Positions 1 to 8,582 are shown, numbered from the stretch's first letter. The stretch is 64,000 nt of DNA from Halovenus sp037080055 (GCF_037080055.1 NZ_JBAOJI010000003.1:310001-374000); one strand, 5' to 3'. The notes: a model not told the origin generated them from the letters alone. A program made the numbers and translations.

Positions 1-878
1 TCGGTGAAGACGTATAGCTGCCGGGAGAGGCCGAACAGAAGCGTCGCGAAAAAGATGATCGCCGGGCGTCGCGTCTCGTTTCGCCGGTGCAACAAGTAGA
101 GTGCGAGCATCACCCCGAGCAGGAATCCGAGCAGATGGGCCTGTACGTTGACGCCCCACCAGCCCGGAGGGCCGGAGGAGCCAGCTTCCGCCGTTGCTCT
201 CACCACCGGATCGAGCAGCGTGTTGATGACGATCGCGGTCCCAGTGAATCCGACCATCGCGATGACGGTCAGGAGTGGGAAGTAGACGACGGCGAACCCA
301 CCGAATGCGTAGACGGTTCCAGAGAAGCCAAGCGACCAGCCGAAGGCGAACACGGAGGTCGCCAGCGAGACGACGACGACCACTGCCGGAAAGACCACCA
401 ATGCCCGAACCCACGGCGTCTCCCATCGTGACTCGGTCTCGACAGGCTGTTCGGTCCCGCTGATCTCGCCCGGGGGCGGGTACTCGTAGTCGGTGTCGGT
501 CCTGGTTGGAGGGTAATGGCCCCAGGCGTACTCGACGAGTGGGGCGAGTACGAGTGTCCCGATCATATTCCCGATCAGATGGGATGGGTTCGCGTGGGCG
601 AACGCCGAGGTGAGCAGCCCCAGCGGATAGTAGTACGACCAACTACGAAAGGGCAGCGTAACCGGCGAGCTCCAGTGTGAGAACCCACTCTGTGCGAACA
701 GATAGAACAGCACGACGCCGGTGATACAGAGCACAGTTCCCCACGGCACACCCAACACGAACCGCTCGGCGAGTCTGTCGTACCAGTGACCGTGGCCCAC
801 GAGCAGCCAGAGATAACCGATGGAGACGAGGAGGGCGGTGATGACGCCGATCTGTATCGGCTCGATACCGGCGGGCAT
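1..878 (-). CDS. Rhomboid family intramembrane serine protease (3' end outside window)
   Basis: Reading the minus strand from the ATG at 878 gives at least 292 residues with about six hydrophobic segments and no stop before the window edge, so the C-terminus is missing. Rhomboid hallmarks are visible: HANPSHLIGNM in an early membrane segment, the nucleophile motif GFSG followed by TVYAFGGF, and a later helix with the second catalytic residue in NVQAHLLGFLLG. A hydrophilic, acidic loop separates the early and catalytic parts. Rhomboids cleave substrate transmembrane helices in the plane of the membrane. It is divergent from the BolA-like gene at 970. The substrate cannot be inferred. Confidence 0.9.
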   Translation of the reverse strand, partial: MPAGIEPIQIGVITALLVSIGYLWLLVGHGHWYDRLAERFVLGVPWGTVLCITGVVLFYLFAQSGFSHWSSPVTLPFRSWSYYYPLGLLTSAFAHANPSHLIGNMIGTLVLAPLVEYAWGHYPPTRTDTDYEYPPPGEISGTEQPVETESRWETPWVRALVVFPAVVVVVSLATSVFAFGWSLGFSGTVYAFGGFAVVYFPLLTVIAMVGFTGTAIVINTLLDPVVRATAEAGSSGPPGWWGVNVQAHLLGFLLGVMLALYLLHRRNETRRPAIIFFATLLFGLSRQLYVFT

Positions 879-969
879 ACTGACACATCGTCGTCATACC
901 TTGTGAGTGGTTCGGTCCCGGCGATTGTATGCCGGGACGTTTTTTCACCTCGAACACGTTCGTGAAGAT

Positions 970-1203
970 ATGACACCAGAAGAAGTCGAAACAATCATCG
1001 AATCGAATATTCCCGACGCGACTGCCGAAGTCGGTCAACCCCGAGGGGTCGACGACGACGACCACCTCGCTGCGACTGTCGTCTCTCCTGCCTTCGAAGG
1101 TAAATCTCTCGTCGAGCAGCACGACATGGTCTACGATGCGCTTGACGACCACATGACGACCGATATCCATGCCGTCGAACTGACGACCAGAACGCCCGAA
1201 TAA
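970..1203 (+). CDS. BolA family protein
   Basis: A 77-residue protein of BolA size. It begins MTPEEVETIIESNIPDA, continues with a beta-rich centre (HLAATVVSPAFEGKSLVEQH) and ends in a helix containing the family-typical H-M-V-Y-D-A-L. BolA proteins work with monothiol glutaredoxins or Fe-S carriers in iron-sulfur handling. I chose the ATG at 970: reading frame continues upstream to 907, but those residues do not look like BolA. It lies divergently from the rhomboid gene with about 90 bases between them. Confidence 0.82.
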   Translation: MTPEEVETIIESNIPDATAEVGQPRGVDDDDHLAATVVSPAFEGKSLVEQHDMVYDALDDHMTTDIHAVELTTRTPE

Positions 1204-1317
1204 GCCGATTCGGTGGGCCGGTTCTCTTTTCTAGTTCGCGAACGCTTTCGACGGCGGGCGTTCGTCTCCGAGAACCCCAAAGAGTTACATGACGGGGTGT
1301 GAACAGGTTGAGTACAC

Positions 1318-2211
1318 ATGAGTAATGAGGGAGAATCACATGCTGGTGACCTCACAGCGCCAGAACACACTGATGACGACGAAGCGACTGACGAGGAGCC
1401 GGTAGAGTCTGACTCCACGGCCGACGCTGAATCTGAACCATCCGACGAGCCCAGCGAGGAGAGAGACGAGACGGCTGGCGAAGACGAAGGTGAGCAGTCC
1501 GCGGAACCTGTGGCCGACGAAGAAGGCGAAGAACCGCCGGAAGACGAGGACGAGGAACTTTCCCGAGAGGAGGAACTCGCGATGCGCGAGCGACGACTGG
1601 ACGAGCGCGAACGCGGGCTCGATCAGCTTCGGGCCGAACTCGACCAGCACGAATCCGAGCTTTCCGAACGAGAAGACGAACTACAGGAGTTCGAGGAACA
1701 GCTCCAGGGCCGGCAGGCCGACCTCGACGAGTGGGAGACGGAACTCGACCAGCGAGCAGCGGAGCTCGACGACAGAGAAGCCGGGATTAAGCAGGAAGAA
1801 CAGGCCCTCGATCAGCGGGCCAGCGAACTCGACGAGAAAGAGGAGGTTCTCGAACACTACGTCGACGAACGCGTCGCCGAGTCGCTCGACGGGAGAGTCG
1901 ACCGAATCGAGAAAGTGGTCGGCGAGCGGATTCAGGCGCTGGAAAACGATATCGGCGATACCGTCGAGAATCAGGTCGATGTCGCTCTCCAGAAACAGGA
2001 TACTGCCGGCAGATTCGGTGTGATCGGTGGCACGCTCATCGGTCTTGGCGGCGTGCTGTTCGTGACACTCGGTGTACTGGCCGCGCTGTCAGGGCAGGTG
2101 AGTGCCTACCCGGCGCTCACGCCGGAGGCACCGACGAACATTGCAATCGGTGCCGTGCTGTTCATCATCGGGGCGGGACTCAGTCTGGGCGCTGCGGCTG
2201 ACCGCCTCTAA
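1318..2211 (+). CDS. Acidic coiled-coil membrane protein
   Basis: The 297-residue protein has three parts. Residues 1-80 are almost wholly Asp/Glu/Ser/Thr and likely disordered. Residues 85-185 form a long coiled coil built on a repeated pattern resembling LDxREAELD (for example LDERERGLDQLRAELDQHE). The last 70 residues hold two hydrophobic helices (about 232-257 and 272-292). A third short helix region binds the coil to the membrane part. No enzyme motif is visible. It resembles a membrane-anchored cytoplasmic rod or scaffold. Function unknown. Confidence 0.85.
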   Translation: MSNEGESHAGDLTAPEHTDDDEATDEEPVESDSTADAESEPSDEPSEERDETAGEDEGEQSAEPVADEEGEEPPEDEDEELSREEELAMRERRLDERERGLDQLRAELDQHESELSEREDELQEFEEQLQGRQADLDEWETELDQRAAELDDREAGIKQEEQALDQRASELDEKEEVLEHYVDERVAESLDGRVDRIEKVVGERIQALENDIGDTVENQVDVALQKQDTAGRFGVIGGTLIGLGGVLFVTLGVLAALSGQVSAYPALTPEAPTNIAIGAVLFIIGAGLSLGAAADRL

Positions 2212-2313
2212 ATCGGTCCAGTCAGCCGTCACTGCAGAGAAGTCAGTGTCCAACAGTGTGTTCGTCTCCGTTGATAATAAGATTCTACTACTCTGGCCCC
2301 CACGAGTTAATAC

Positions 2314-2733
2314 ATGACAGTTGTCAGTGTCTCGATGCCGGACGAGTTGCTGGAACGGCTGGATTCTTTCGCCGAGGAACACGGCTACACCGGCCGGAGC
2401 GAAGTCGTCAGGGAGGCGTCACGGAACCTCCTGACGGAGTTCGAGGATAAAAAGCTCGAGGACCGTGATCTCATGGGAGTGGTGACGGTGCTGTTCGATT
2501 TCGAGTCGACCGATGTCGAACACAAGATGATGCACCTGCGCCACGAGTACGAGCATCTCGTGACCTCTCACGTCCACAACCACGTGGGAAACCACTACTG
2601 CATGGAGTTGTTCATTCTGGAGGGGAGTCTGGAGAACATTTCCACGTTCGTCGGGAAAATCCGCGCGACGCAGGATACACTCTCGATCGATTACTCGGTG
2701 ATGCCGGTCGACCGCATCGGTAGCGTCGTCTGA
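2314..2733 (+). CDS. nikR: NikR nickel-responsive transcriptional regulator
   Basis: The 139-residue protein has a CopG-type ribbon-helix-helix DNA-binding domain at residues 1-45 (TVVSVSMPDELLERL...GRSEVVREA). A C-terminal ACT-like domain carries the NikR nickel site HNHVGNHYC, which matches the family spacing His-x-His-x5-Cys, with a further His upstream in LRHEYEH. NikR represses nickel uptake genes when nickel is bound. No nickel transporter is adjacent, so its targets are probably elsewhere. The nearest possible nickel enzyme is the ureohydrolase at 21262, whose metal is not known. Confidence 0.93.
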   Translation: MTVVSVSMPDELLERLDSFAEEHGYTGRSEVVREASRNLLTEFEDKKLEDRDLMGVVTVLFDFESTDVEHKMMHLRHEYEHLVTSHVHNHVGNHYCMELFILEGSLENISTFVGKIRATQDTLSIDYSVMPVDRIGSVV

Positions 2734-2812
2734 TTGGCCGCTTTCCAACTGGTGGGAGGGAGCGATACATAAAAGCCGAATGGGTCCAAAGCGGTGGATA
2801 GAGTAGTACATT

Positions 2813-3244
2813 ATGAGCTACGGACAACAGATGCGACCGCTTCTCGGCGCTCGTCTTCCGACGACGCCGTCGATGGCTGCCGTACTCGCTGGTGATTTGT
2901 TCGTCCTGCTCGCCTTCATCGCGACGGGACAGATCTCACACGGTTACCTCCCCTGGGAAGCCCCCGCTCGGACCGTTCTAATCACATTGCCGGTCGTCGT
3001 CGGCTGGCTGGTGCTCGCGATTCCGGCAGGGCTGTTCGTCCCCGGGAAACTGGTCAAACTCAAACGAGCGGTGCCAACGGTGATCGTCGTCTGGGTCGGC
3101 GCGGCCCTGATCGGCGGATTCATTCGTTCGACGAGTCTCGTTCCGGGATCTGCCCCAGTTTCGTTCCTCCTGGCGAACGTCGTCTTCGGAACCGTCTTTC
3201 TCGTTCCGTGGCGGGTGCTGGTCGGCTGGCAACTCGGTCGATGA
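2813..3244 (+). CDS. DUF3054-type four-helix membrane protein
   Basis: A 143-residue protein with four hydrophobic segments, at about residues 25-42, 55-80, 88-107 and 115-138. The motif MAAVLAGDLFVLLAFIATGQISHG near residue 22 and the final FLVPWRVLVGWQLGR suit the DUF3054 family, whose function is unknown. Positive charges (VKLKRA) lie between helices 2 and 3. It follows nikR by 80 bases on the same strand, with an AT-rich stretch before it that could hold its own promoter. Confidence 0.75.
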   Translation: MSYGQQMRPLLGARLPTTPSMAAVLAGDLFVLLAFIATGQISHGYLPWEAPARTVLITLPVVVGWLVLAIPAGLFVPGKLVKLKRAVPTVIVVWVGAALIGGFIRSTSLVPGSAPVSFLLANVVFGTVFLVPWRVLVGWQLGR

Positions 3245-3293
3245 GCTCCCGGCGGATCGCATATATTAAGTACCGACCTGCGAAAGCACAGGT

Positions 3294-3506
3294 ATGGCAG
3301 AGACGACGCAGAGTTCCGATCTCGGCAAAGGGCTCGTGCTAACGTTCGGTATCATCGGGGCACTTGGGGCGATTGCCATGGCAGGCAGTTCGTTCCTCTC
3401 CTTCGCGAACCACGACGAGACCATGCAACTGCTCTCGGGGGTCTTTCTGACCGTCGCGCTGCTGGCCTCTGGAATCGCCGTCGCCGCAGTCCACCTCTAC
3501 GAGTAA
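3294..3506 (+). CDS. Small two-helix membrane protein
   Basis: A 70-residue protein with a short polar N-terminus (MAETTQSSDLGKG) and two hydrophobic segments at about residues 12-33 and 42-66, joined by a loop containing NHDETMQ. It starts 50 bases after the preceding membrane gene, behind an AT-rich element (atatattaa) that suits a TATA box. Conserved small proteins of this type are common in haloarchaea, but I can assign no function. Confidence 0.72.
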   Translation: MAETTQSSDLGKGLVLTFGIIGALGAIAMAGSSFLSFANHDETMQLLSGVFLTVALLASGIAVAAVHLYE

Positions 3507-3582
3507 GCGCGGCCAGCGACCACTCCCGCAACAGCGGCGAACAACTGCAAATTTAAGACGCTCGCACACGTAGGTTCGTTCA

Positions 3583-3807
3583 ATGACAGAACTCGGTGAG
3601 ACGGATCGAGAGATCCTCGATTATCTGCGGGAGAGCGTCTCCCGGGGCGAACAGTATATTCGCTCGAAAACCATCGCCAAACAGCTCGGGCTCTCCTCGA
3701 AGCAAGTCGGTGCGCGGCTGCCAAAACTCGACGAACAGTCCGACGATGTCGAGATCGAAAAGTGGGGACGCGCCCGGTCGACGACGTGGCGAGTCACTCG
3801 CAGCTAG
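3583..3807 (+). CDS. Small winged-helix protein (DUF7123-like)
   Basis: A 74-residue basic-acidic protein built as a single winged helix. Residues 7-20 form helix 1 (TDREILDYLRESVS), residues 29-47 the helix-turn-helix (SKTIAKQLGLSSKQVGARLPKL), and the tail DDVEIEKWGRARSTTWRVT the wing. This fits a haloarchaeal DNA-binding microprotein that could act as a repressor or dimerising partner. It has no visible ligand domain. It precedes the SRPBCC gene by 32 bases and may be co-transcribed with it. Confidence 0.75.
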   Translation: MTELGETDREILDYLRESVSRGEQYIRSKTIAKQLGLSSKQVGARLPKLDEQSDDVEIEKWGRARSTTWRVTRS

Positions 3808-3839
3808 GTGTTTTTATTCGCTTACCCGTAACGGGGAGT

Positions 3840-4274
3840 ATGGTTGTTCGCGCGGAGCGAGTCGTGACGATTCCCGCCTCTCGGGAGCGCGTCTGGGAAT
3901 TTATCGACGACGCGGAAAAACGAGCACAGCCGATCAGTGTCGTCGAGGACTTCGAGTTACTCGAGAACGGAAACGCGGTCTGGCATGTTTCCCTGCCGAT
4001 CCCGCTCAGTGATCGGACGATTCGGATCGAGACAGAAGATCAAAACCGCGATCCGCCAGAGTACGTCGAGTTCGTCGGCACCTCCAAAGCCTTCCGCGTG
4101 CTCGGTGAACACGAACTAACCGAGGTCGACGGCGTTACTGAACTCCGCAACTCCTTCAGCGTCGATGGCCGCGTCCCCGGCGTCGAGCGATTTTTCAAAA
4201 AGAATATCGACGCAGAGCTCGAGAACCTCGAAATCGCTATCAAAGAAAACATAGGGGTCGAAGCTGATAAATAA
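3840..4274 (+). CDS. SRPBCC (CoxG/START-like) ligand-binding protein
   Basis: A 144-residue protein with the START/Bet v1-like pattern: a first beta strand and helix (MVVRAERVVTIPASRERVWEFIDDAEKRAQ), a series of beta strands, and a long C-terminal helix (RFFKKNIDAELENLEIAIKENI). The family binds lipids or other hydrophobic ligands; CoxG members bind quinone-like compounds. The start at 3840 is preferred because open frame upstream (from 3762) overlaps the previous gene and lacks the fold. Confidence 0.82.
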   Translation: MVVRAERVVTIPASRERVWEFIDDAEKRAQPISVVEDFELLENGNAVWHVSLPIPLSDRTIRIETEDQNRDPPEYVEFVGTSKAFRVLGEHELTEVDGVTELRNSFSVDGRVPGVERFFKKNIDAELENLEIAIKENIGVEADK

Positions 4275-4345
4275 TCTCGGGCCCCGATTCTCAATGCTGA
4301 TAATGGGGCGGCAGTTACAAACCTTCTGCGAGGGAAGGAGGTAGC

Positions 4346-4909
4346 ATGGGAGCTGCCGAGGAAGACACGACCGTATTGGTCGTGGACGACGAAACAGCCG
4401 TCGCAGATGCATACACAGCACAGCTGCAACGTGATTACGAGGTTCGGACGGCCTACGGCGGTGAGGAGGCGCTGGATGCCGTAGACTCTACAGTCGACGT
4501 TGTCTTGCTAGACCGCCGGATGCCGGCTATTTCGGGAGATGAAGTCTTAGACGAGATTCGAGAGCGCGACCTCGATTGTCGTGTCATCATGGTAACGGCG
4601 GTCGACCCGGATTTCGATATCGTCGATATGCCGTTCGAGAACTATCTCCAGAAGCCAGTCGACAGAGACGACCTCCACACCGCGATCCAGAACCAACTCG
4701 CCGCCAGCGAGTACGACGAACAGGTCGACGAGTTCCTCGAACTGAACACGAAGATTGGACTGCTCGAGGAAGAAAAGCCGTCACAGGAACTCGAACAGTC
4801 CGAGGATGTCCAGGAGATCAAAGAGCGGGCCGAAGATCTCAAAGAGGACCTCGACGAGACAGTGATGGAGTTCGACGAACCGTCCGAAGCCTTTCAGAAC
4901 CTCGTTTAA
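4346..4909 (+). CDS. Response regulator with HalX domain
   Basis: The 187-residue protein has an N-terminal receiver domain at residues 8-120: acidic pair in LVVDDE, phosphoacceptor Asp in VVLLDRRMP, the Thr in VTAVDP and the Lys in LQKPVDRDDL. A C-terminal HalX helical domain follows (about 125-185), with strongly charged helices ending in EPSEAFQNLV. HalX regulators are haloarchaeal and usually follow a histidine kinase. None is adjacent; the only kinase in the window is at 41333. A GGAGGT sequence at 4337-4342 supports the ATG at 4346. Confidence 0.93.
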   Translation: MGAAEEDTTVLVVDDETAVADAYTAQLQRDYEVRTAYGGEEALDAVDSTVDVVLLDRRMPAISGDEVLDEIRERDLDCRVIMVTAVDPDFDIVDMPFENYLQKPVDRDDLHTAIQNQLAASEYDEQVDEFLELNTKIGLLEEEKPSQELEQSEDVQEIKERAEDLKEDLDETVMEFDEPSEAFQNLV

Positions 4910-4913
4910 TCTT

Positions 4914-5312
4914 TCAGTTCTGCCAGTGTGATCTGTCGAAGACGATTGCCGACAGTCGTGACGCTAACTCTCGTGCCTCCACTTCGCTGTCTGTATGCAG
5001 TTCACCAGATACGGGGCCTGCTTCCCCACCAACGCCTTCCGACTCTGAGATCGGATCTGTTCCTGTTGGATAGCTCTCCGTAGTCCCCGTCGGGTAACTT
5101 CGCTGTGCCCGGGTCTGTGCTCGCAGCCGTCTGAGTGCCGACGGCGTGAGTTCCGAACCGAGATGCTGGAGGTCGTACCGGACGATAAATCCTCGTCGCG
5201 CGTTGCGGATCCCGACGACCGGTCGATCCTCGGAATCACAGCGCTCCCAGAGCGAGCGCCGCTGTGATCCGGTCTCGTACATCGGGACGTGCTGGGGAGA
5301 CAGTTGATCCAT
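4914..5312 (-). CDS. Hypothetical haloarchaeal protein
   Basis: A 132-residue protein convergent with the HalX regulator, whose stop lies 4 bases away. It starts MDQLSPQHVPMYETGS. A core (PVVGIRNARRGFIVRYDLQ) could form a small beta fold. The middle has an internal near-repeat (SYPTGTTE / SYPTGTDP), followed by an acidic, Ser/Gly-rich linker and a final helix (ARELASRLSAIVFDRSHW). No catalytic motif was recognised. Composition is haloarchaeal, so it may be real, but it rests on frame and codon usage only. Confidence 0.55.
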   Translation of the reverse strand: MDQLSPQHVPMYETGSQRRSLWERCDSEDRPVVGIRNARRGFIVRYDLQHLGSELTPSALRRLRAQTRAQRSYPTGTTESYPTGTDPISESEGVGGEAGPVSGELHTDSEVEARELASRLSAIVFDRSHWQN

Positions 5313-5360
5313 ACACCTAGTTGGTCCGGACCATAATCGATCTGTCGGCTCCTGCAACCC

Positions 5361-6482
5361 TCACTGGACGGCGTCGGTCGCCTCGGCCATGATCTCCAGG
5401 GCTTCTTCGATCGTCTCGATATCCGTCGCATACGAGATGCGTGCGTAACCGTCGCCGTGGTCGCCGAAGGCATCACCGGGAACGACGACGACACCACGGT
5501 CGATAACTTCGTCGACCCAGCCGTCGGGGACCTTCGGCATCGCGTAGAAGGCTCCGGAGGGACGAGGACACTCCAGTCCCATCGATTCGAGGCCCTCCAG
5601 CAACACGTCACGGCGCTGCTCGAATGCCGAGCGCATCTCTTCGACGACATCCTGTGGTCCATTCAGTGCCGCTTCGGCGGCGTACTGGGCTGGTGCGCTC
5701 GCGCAGGCCTGTCCGTACTGGTGGACCCGGAGCATGCGCTCGATTCGCTCGGTCGAAGCGGTGATCCAGCCGAGCCGCCAGCCAGTCATCGAGTAGGCTT
5801 TCGAGCAGGCGTTGACGATAGCGACGTTGTCGCTCTCGCTGAACTCGGCGGGCGTGCGGTGTTCGCCCTCGAAAATCTGGTACTCGTAGACCTCGTCGGA
5901 GAGGCAGAGCACGTCGTGCTCGTCGGCAATCCGCGCAAACTCCTGCATATCCTCCGGCGACTGGACAGCACCGGTCGGGTTGGCGGGGCTGTTGACGACG
6001 AAGGCAGCAGTATCGTCGGTAATCGCCTCTTCGACCATCGCCGGATTAAGGGTGAGATCCTCCCGGAGCGGAACCGGTCGTGGCGTGCCGCCCGCGATGT
6101 GTGTCAGTGCCTCGTAGGAGACGAAGCCGGGATCTGGGAAGATGACCTCCTCGCCGGGGTCGACGTGGGCTTCCAGCGCAATGTGTAGGGCTTCGCTCCC
6201 GCCAGCAGTGGCGATGATATCTTCCGGATCGACATCGAGGTTGTTGTCACGCGCGTGTTTGTCTGCGATTGCCTCGCGGAGGGATTCGGTTCCCTTGTTC
6301 GAGGTGTAGGCATCGGCGTCGCCCGCACGGATCGCTTCGACGGCGGCTTCGCGGGCGTGGTCGGGTGTCGGGAAATCCGGCTGACCGAGACCGAGGTTGA
6401 TCGCATCCTCGCCGGCGGCCTCGAACACCTCGCGGATGCCGCTGATAGATACCTGTTCGACACGATGTGAGAACGATGGCAT
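5361..6482 (-). CDS. Class I PLP aminotransferase (aspartate/alanine type)
   Basis: The 373-residue enzyme begins with a helix after MPSFSHRVEQVSISGIREV, then has the fold-type I landmarks NLGLGQPDFPTP, the substrate-binding NSPANPTGA, the PLP-phenol contact DEVYEYQIF, and the Schiff-base lysine in NACSKAYSMTGWRLGW, where Ser-Lys is typical. The C-terminus retains the carboxylate Arg in GYARISYAT. Such enzymes transfer amino groups between aspartate or alanine and 2-oxo acids in the cytoplasm. Exact donor is unknown. It is divergent from the metalloprotease at 6566. Confidence 0.93.
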   Translation of the reverse strand: MPSFSHRVEQVSISGIREVFEAAGEDAINLGLGQPDFPTPDHAREAAVEAIRAGDADAYTSNKGTESLREAIADKHARDNNLDVDPEDIIATAGGSEALHIALEAHVDPGEEVIFPDPGFVSYEALTHIAGGTPRPVPLREDLTLNPAMVEEAITDDTAAFVVNSPANPTGAVQSPEDMQEFARIADEHDVLCLSDEVYEYQIFEGEHRTPAEFSESDNVAIVNACSKAYSMTGWRLGWITASTERIERMLRVHQYGQACASAPAQYAAEAALNGPQDVVEEMRSAFEQRRDVLLEGLESMGLECPRPSGAFYAMPKVPDGWVDEVIDRGVVVVPGDAFGDHGDGYARISYATDIETIEEALEIMAEATDAVQ

Positions 6483-6565
6483 ACCCTAGTGAGACGACCC
6501 CGGCCGCATAACTTTTCATGTCCGAACCGAGCGGATTCTTGTAGCCGGCGGTCGGACCTGGTGGT

Positions 6566-7114
6566 ATGTCTGCGCTCACTCCGTTCGGCGGCATCGTTCC
6601 GACCGTCGCGTTCGTCTTCGCCGTCATCTGGGCCGTGATTCTCGTCCACGAACTCGGCCACTACTACGCCGGCCGGCGGATCGTCGGGATTCCGAGCGAC
6701 GACATCAGACTCGTAGCGCCGTACTTCCCGCGGTACGTGGCGCTGCGAGACGACGAGGAGTGGGTCGCCCCGACCGAGTTGGCCCGCTACCGTTCGGTGT
6801 ACGAACGGCACGACCCCGAACGGGAACACGAACAGCGATTCGCCGCGGCCGGTGAACTCGTTCAAGCGGGGATCGTCGCACCGGTCGGGACACTGGTCGG
6901 ACTGGCCGTCGATACCGATCTCGGCCTCATCATCCTCAGCGCCTCTCTGCTGGTCGTCTTCGTCTACGCTGGACTCGATGCCATCGCGACGCTGTACCGT
7001 GGGAGACCGTCCGGGGACTACTCCATTCTGTGGCAATCGACACCGAGACTGCCGATCCTGCTCGGACTCGGATTCGCGAGCCTCCACGTCGTCCCACTGC
7101 TGATTCTCACCTGA
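6566..7114 (+). CDS. Site-2-protease-like M50 membrane metalloprotease (compact)
   Basis: The 182-residue protein has a first membrane segment ending in the zinc motif HELGHYYAGRR (about residues 29-39), a 60-residue soluble insertion rich in Arg/Glu (ARYRSVYERHDPEREHEQRF), and three later hydrophobic segments. The HExxH motif and its downstream LDAIATL suit the M50 zinc-ligand pattern, though the usual NPxPxLDG form is not intact. M50 proteins cut transmembrane substrates. It is short for the family, so catalysis is likely but not certain. Confidence 0.75.
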   Translation: MSALTPFGGIVPTVAFVFAVIWAVILVHELGHYYAGRRIVGIPSDDIRLVAPYFPRYVALRDDEEWVAPTELARYRSVYERHDPEREHEQRFAAAGELVQAGIVAPVGTLVGLAVDTDLGLIILSASLLVVFVYAGLDAIATLYRGRPSGDYSILWQSTPRLPILLGLGFASLHVVPLLILT

Positions 7115-7163
7115 ACGCTCGCGGGTCGGCAGCCATTTGATCGTCGGCACCCAACGCAGAGTC

Positions 7164-7856
7164 ATGTCGGCGCTTTCGGGAGTCACGGTGCGGGATCTGG
7201 CAATTCACGTCAACGGCGTCCTCGTCGTGTCCGATCTTCACGTCGGTCGTGGCGCGGCCTCGAACGTCGAACTCCCGGTCGGCGAAGGCGATGATATGGT
7301 CGAACGATTCGACGCGCTCTGTGCCGAGTTCGAACCCGAGGAAGTCGTCATCGCCGGTGATCTATTGCACTCCTTCGAGTCTGTTCCGGGACCAGTCAGA
7401 GAGACACTCGCGGGACTGAACGAGGCCGCCCGGAACGTCGGTGCGCGGATCGTCGTTACACCGGGCAATCACGATACACTGCTAGAGGCCGTCTGGTCGG
7501 GGCCGACCGAGGCGGAGTACCGAATCGGCGACACCGTCATCTGTCACGGTCACGTCGAACCGCAGAGCGACGCAGAGCGGTACATCGTCGGCCACGATCA
7601 CCCGACCATCGAGATCGAGGGGCGGCGTCGTCCCTGCCTGCTCACCGGGGACGGCGTCTACAGAGGCGGGAATCTCGTCATGCTCCCGTCGTTCAACAAA
7701 CTCGTCCAAGGGGTGTGCATCAACGAGATGTCTGCCGGCGATTTCATGTCCCCACTCGTGACCGACGCCGACGCGCTCGCGCCGACAGTGCGAGACAGCG
7801 ACGCCGGCGAGACGCTGTCCTTCCCGCCGCTCGGAGAGTTTCGCCATCGGCTCTGA
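7164..7856 (+). CDS. Calcineurin-like metallophosphoesterase
   Basis: The 230-residue protein carries the binuclear metallophosphoesterase motifs: VSDLHVGRG, VIAGDLLHSF, VTPGNHDTLL and then VICHGHVEP with HDHPTIEI. Members hydrolyse phosphodiesters or phosphomonoesters with Mn or Fe-type metal pairs. This DxH / GDLLH / GNHD subgroup is widespread in archaea and in some genomes lies beside Lhr-type helicases; none is seen here. I chose the ATG at 7164. A TTG at 7137 in the same frame adds nine residues with no conserved look. Confidence 0.88.
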   Translation: MSALSGVTVRDLAIHVNGVLVVSDLHVGRGAASNVELPVGEGDDMVERFDALCAEFEPEEVVIAGDLLHSFESVPGPVRETLAGLNEAARNVGARIVVTPGNHDTLLEAVWSGPTEAEYRIGDTVICHGHVEPQSDAERYIVGHDHPTIEIEGRRRPCLLTGDGVYRGGNLVMLPSFNKLVQGVCINEMSAGDFMSPLVTDADALAPTVRDSDAGETLSFPPLGEFRHRL

Positions 7857-7924
7857 GTCTGTTACTTTCACTTTCACTCCGGGGTTGGCTCGGTTATAGG
7901 TATCCCCTCCCCGAACGATCGGGT

Positions 7925-8086
7925 ATGCTCAAAGACCTCTCTCTAACCTGTGACGCCGACGGATGCGACCAGACGCTATCGGACGCGGAGTGTATGCTCG
8001 TCTACGAGACGCCCGAAGGCGAGCGTCGGGCCTACGAGTGTTCCTGTGGCTCGGTGACGATCACAGTGGTCAGAGCACAACGGTGA
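7925..8086 (+). CDS. Small zinc-finger-like protein
   Basis: A 53-residue protein with four cysteines plus one, arranged as LTCDADGCDQTLSDAEC near the N-terminus and YECSCGS near the C-terminus. The pairs could bind one zinc ion in a zinc-ribbon-like fold. A longer reading in the same frame runs back to 7715 inside the phosphoesterase gene, so the ATG at 7925 with its short spacing is the sensible start. Function unknown; such microproteins are frequent in haloarchaea. Confidence 0.7.
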   Translation: MLKDLSLTCDADGCDQTLSDAECMLVYETPEGERRAYECSCGSVTITVVRAQR

Positions 8087-8096
8087 TCCGTTGGGT

Positions 8097-8582
8097 TCAG
8101 ATGATCTCGAAGGCGACAACTTGCCAGTCACCGTCTTCCACAGCGGTGAGATAGCTATTCTGGACGGTAATTCGGCCGCTCGGCGTTCCGTCTCCGGGAC
8201 CACTGCCTGATAGCTCGGGGGCCTCGATCTCGTATTTTGCCTTGACGAGCGCGTTTTCTTGCTGGGCGATACTGCTCGCCGTCTCGCCGGAGAGTCGCAT
8301 CTGCAAGCTTTCGATCTCATCCGAGGAGAGGTCCCGGTCCTCGACGGCTATCGTGTCGAGCTGAAGAGATCCACCGTCGAGATCATCGCCTGCGGTGGGA
8401 TCGAGGGGGGACTCGCTGTGCAGGAGTTCGGCCATCGCCTCCGGATCGCCGTCTTCGTGTTCGGCTTCGAGATACGCGCGGACGACTGACCGCGGACTCT
8501 CGGTGTCGTTGTTCCCGAAACAGCCAGCGACTCCAATAGTGATTGTGCTGGCTGTGGCCGCGATGAATCGTCGTCGCCGCAT
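8097..8582 (-). CDS. Tat-exported lipoprotein
   Basis: The 161-residue protein starts with a twin-arginine signal (MRRRRFIAATASTITIGVAGC) whose lipobox Cys would be lipid-anchored. The mature part is an NTF2-like domain (SVVRAYLEAEHEDGDPEAMAELLH...) with a final beta strand (DGDWQVVAFEII), a fold often seen in haloarchaeal lipoproteins. No catalytic residues are assigned. An in-frame extension to 8687 overlaps the divergent Dph6-like gene and would spoil the signal peptide, so 8582 is the start. Confidence 0.8.
   Translation of the reverse strand: MRRRRFIAATASTITIGVAGCFGNNDTESPRSVVRAYLEAEHEDGDPEAMAELLHSESPLDPTAGDDLDGGSLQLDTIAVEDRDLSSDEIESLQMRLSGETASSIAQQENALVKAKYEIEAPELSGSGPGDGTPSGRITVQNSYLTAVEDGDWQVVAFEII

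Noticed and set aside
2212..2313. NikR operator before nikR
   Set aside because: The region is AT-rich but no clear two-half-site NikR-type repeat could be read.
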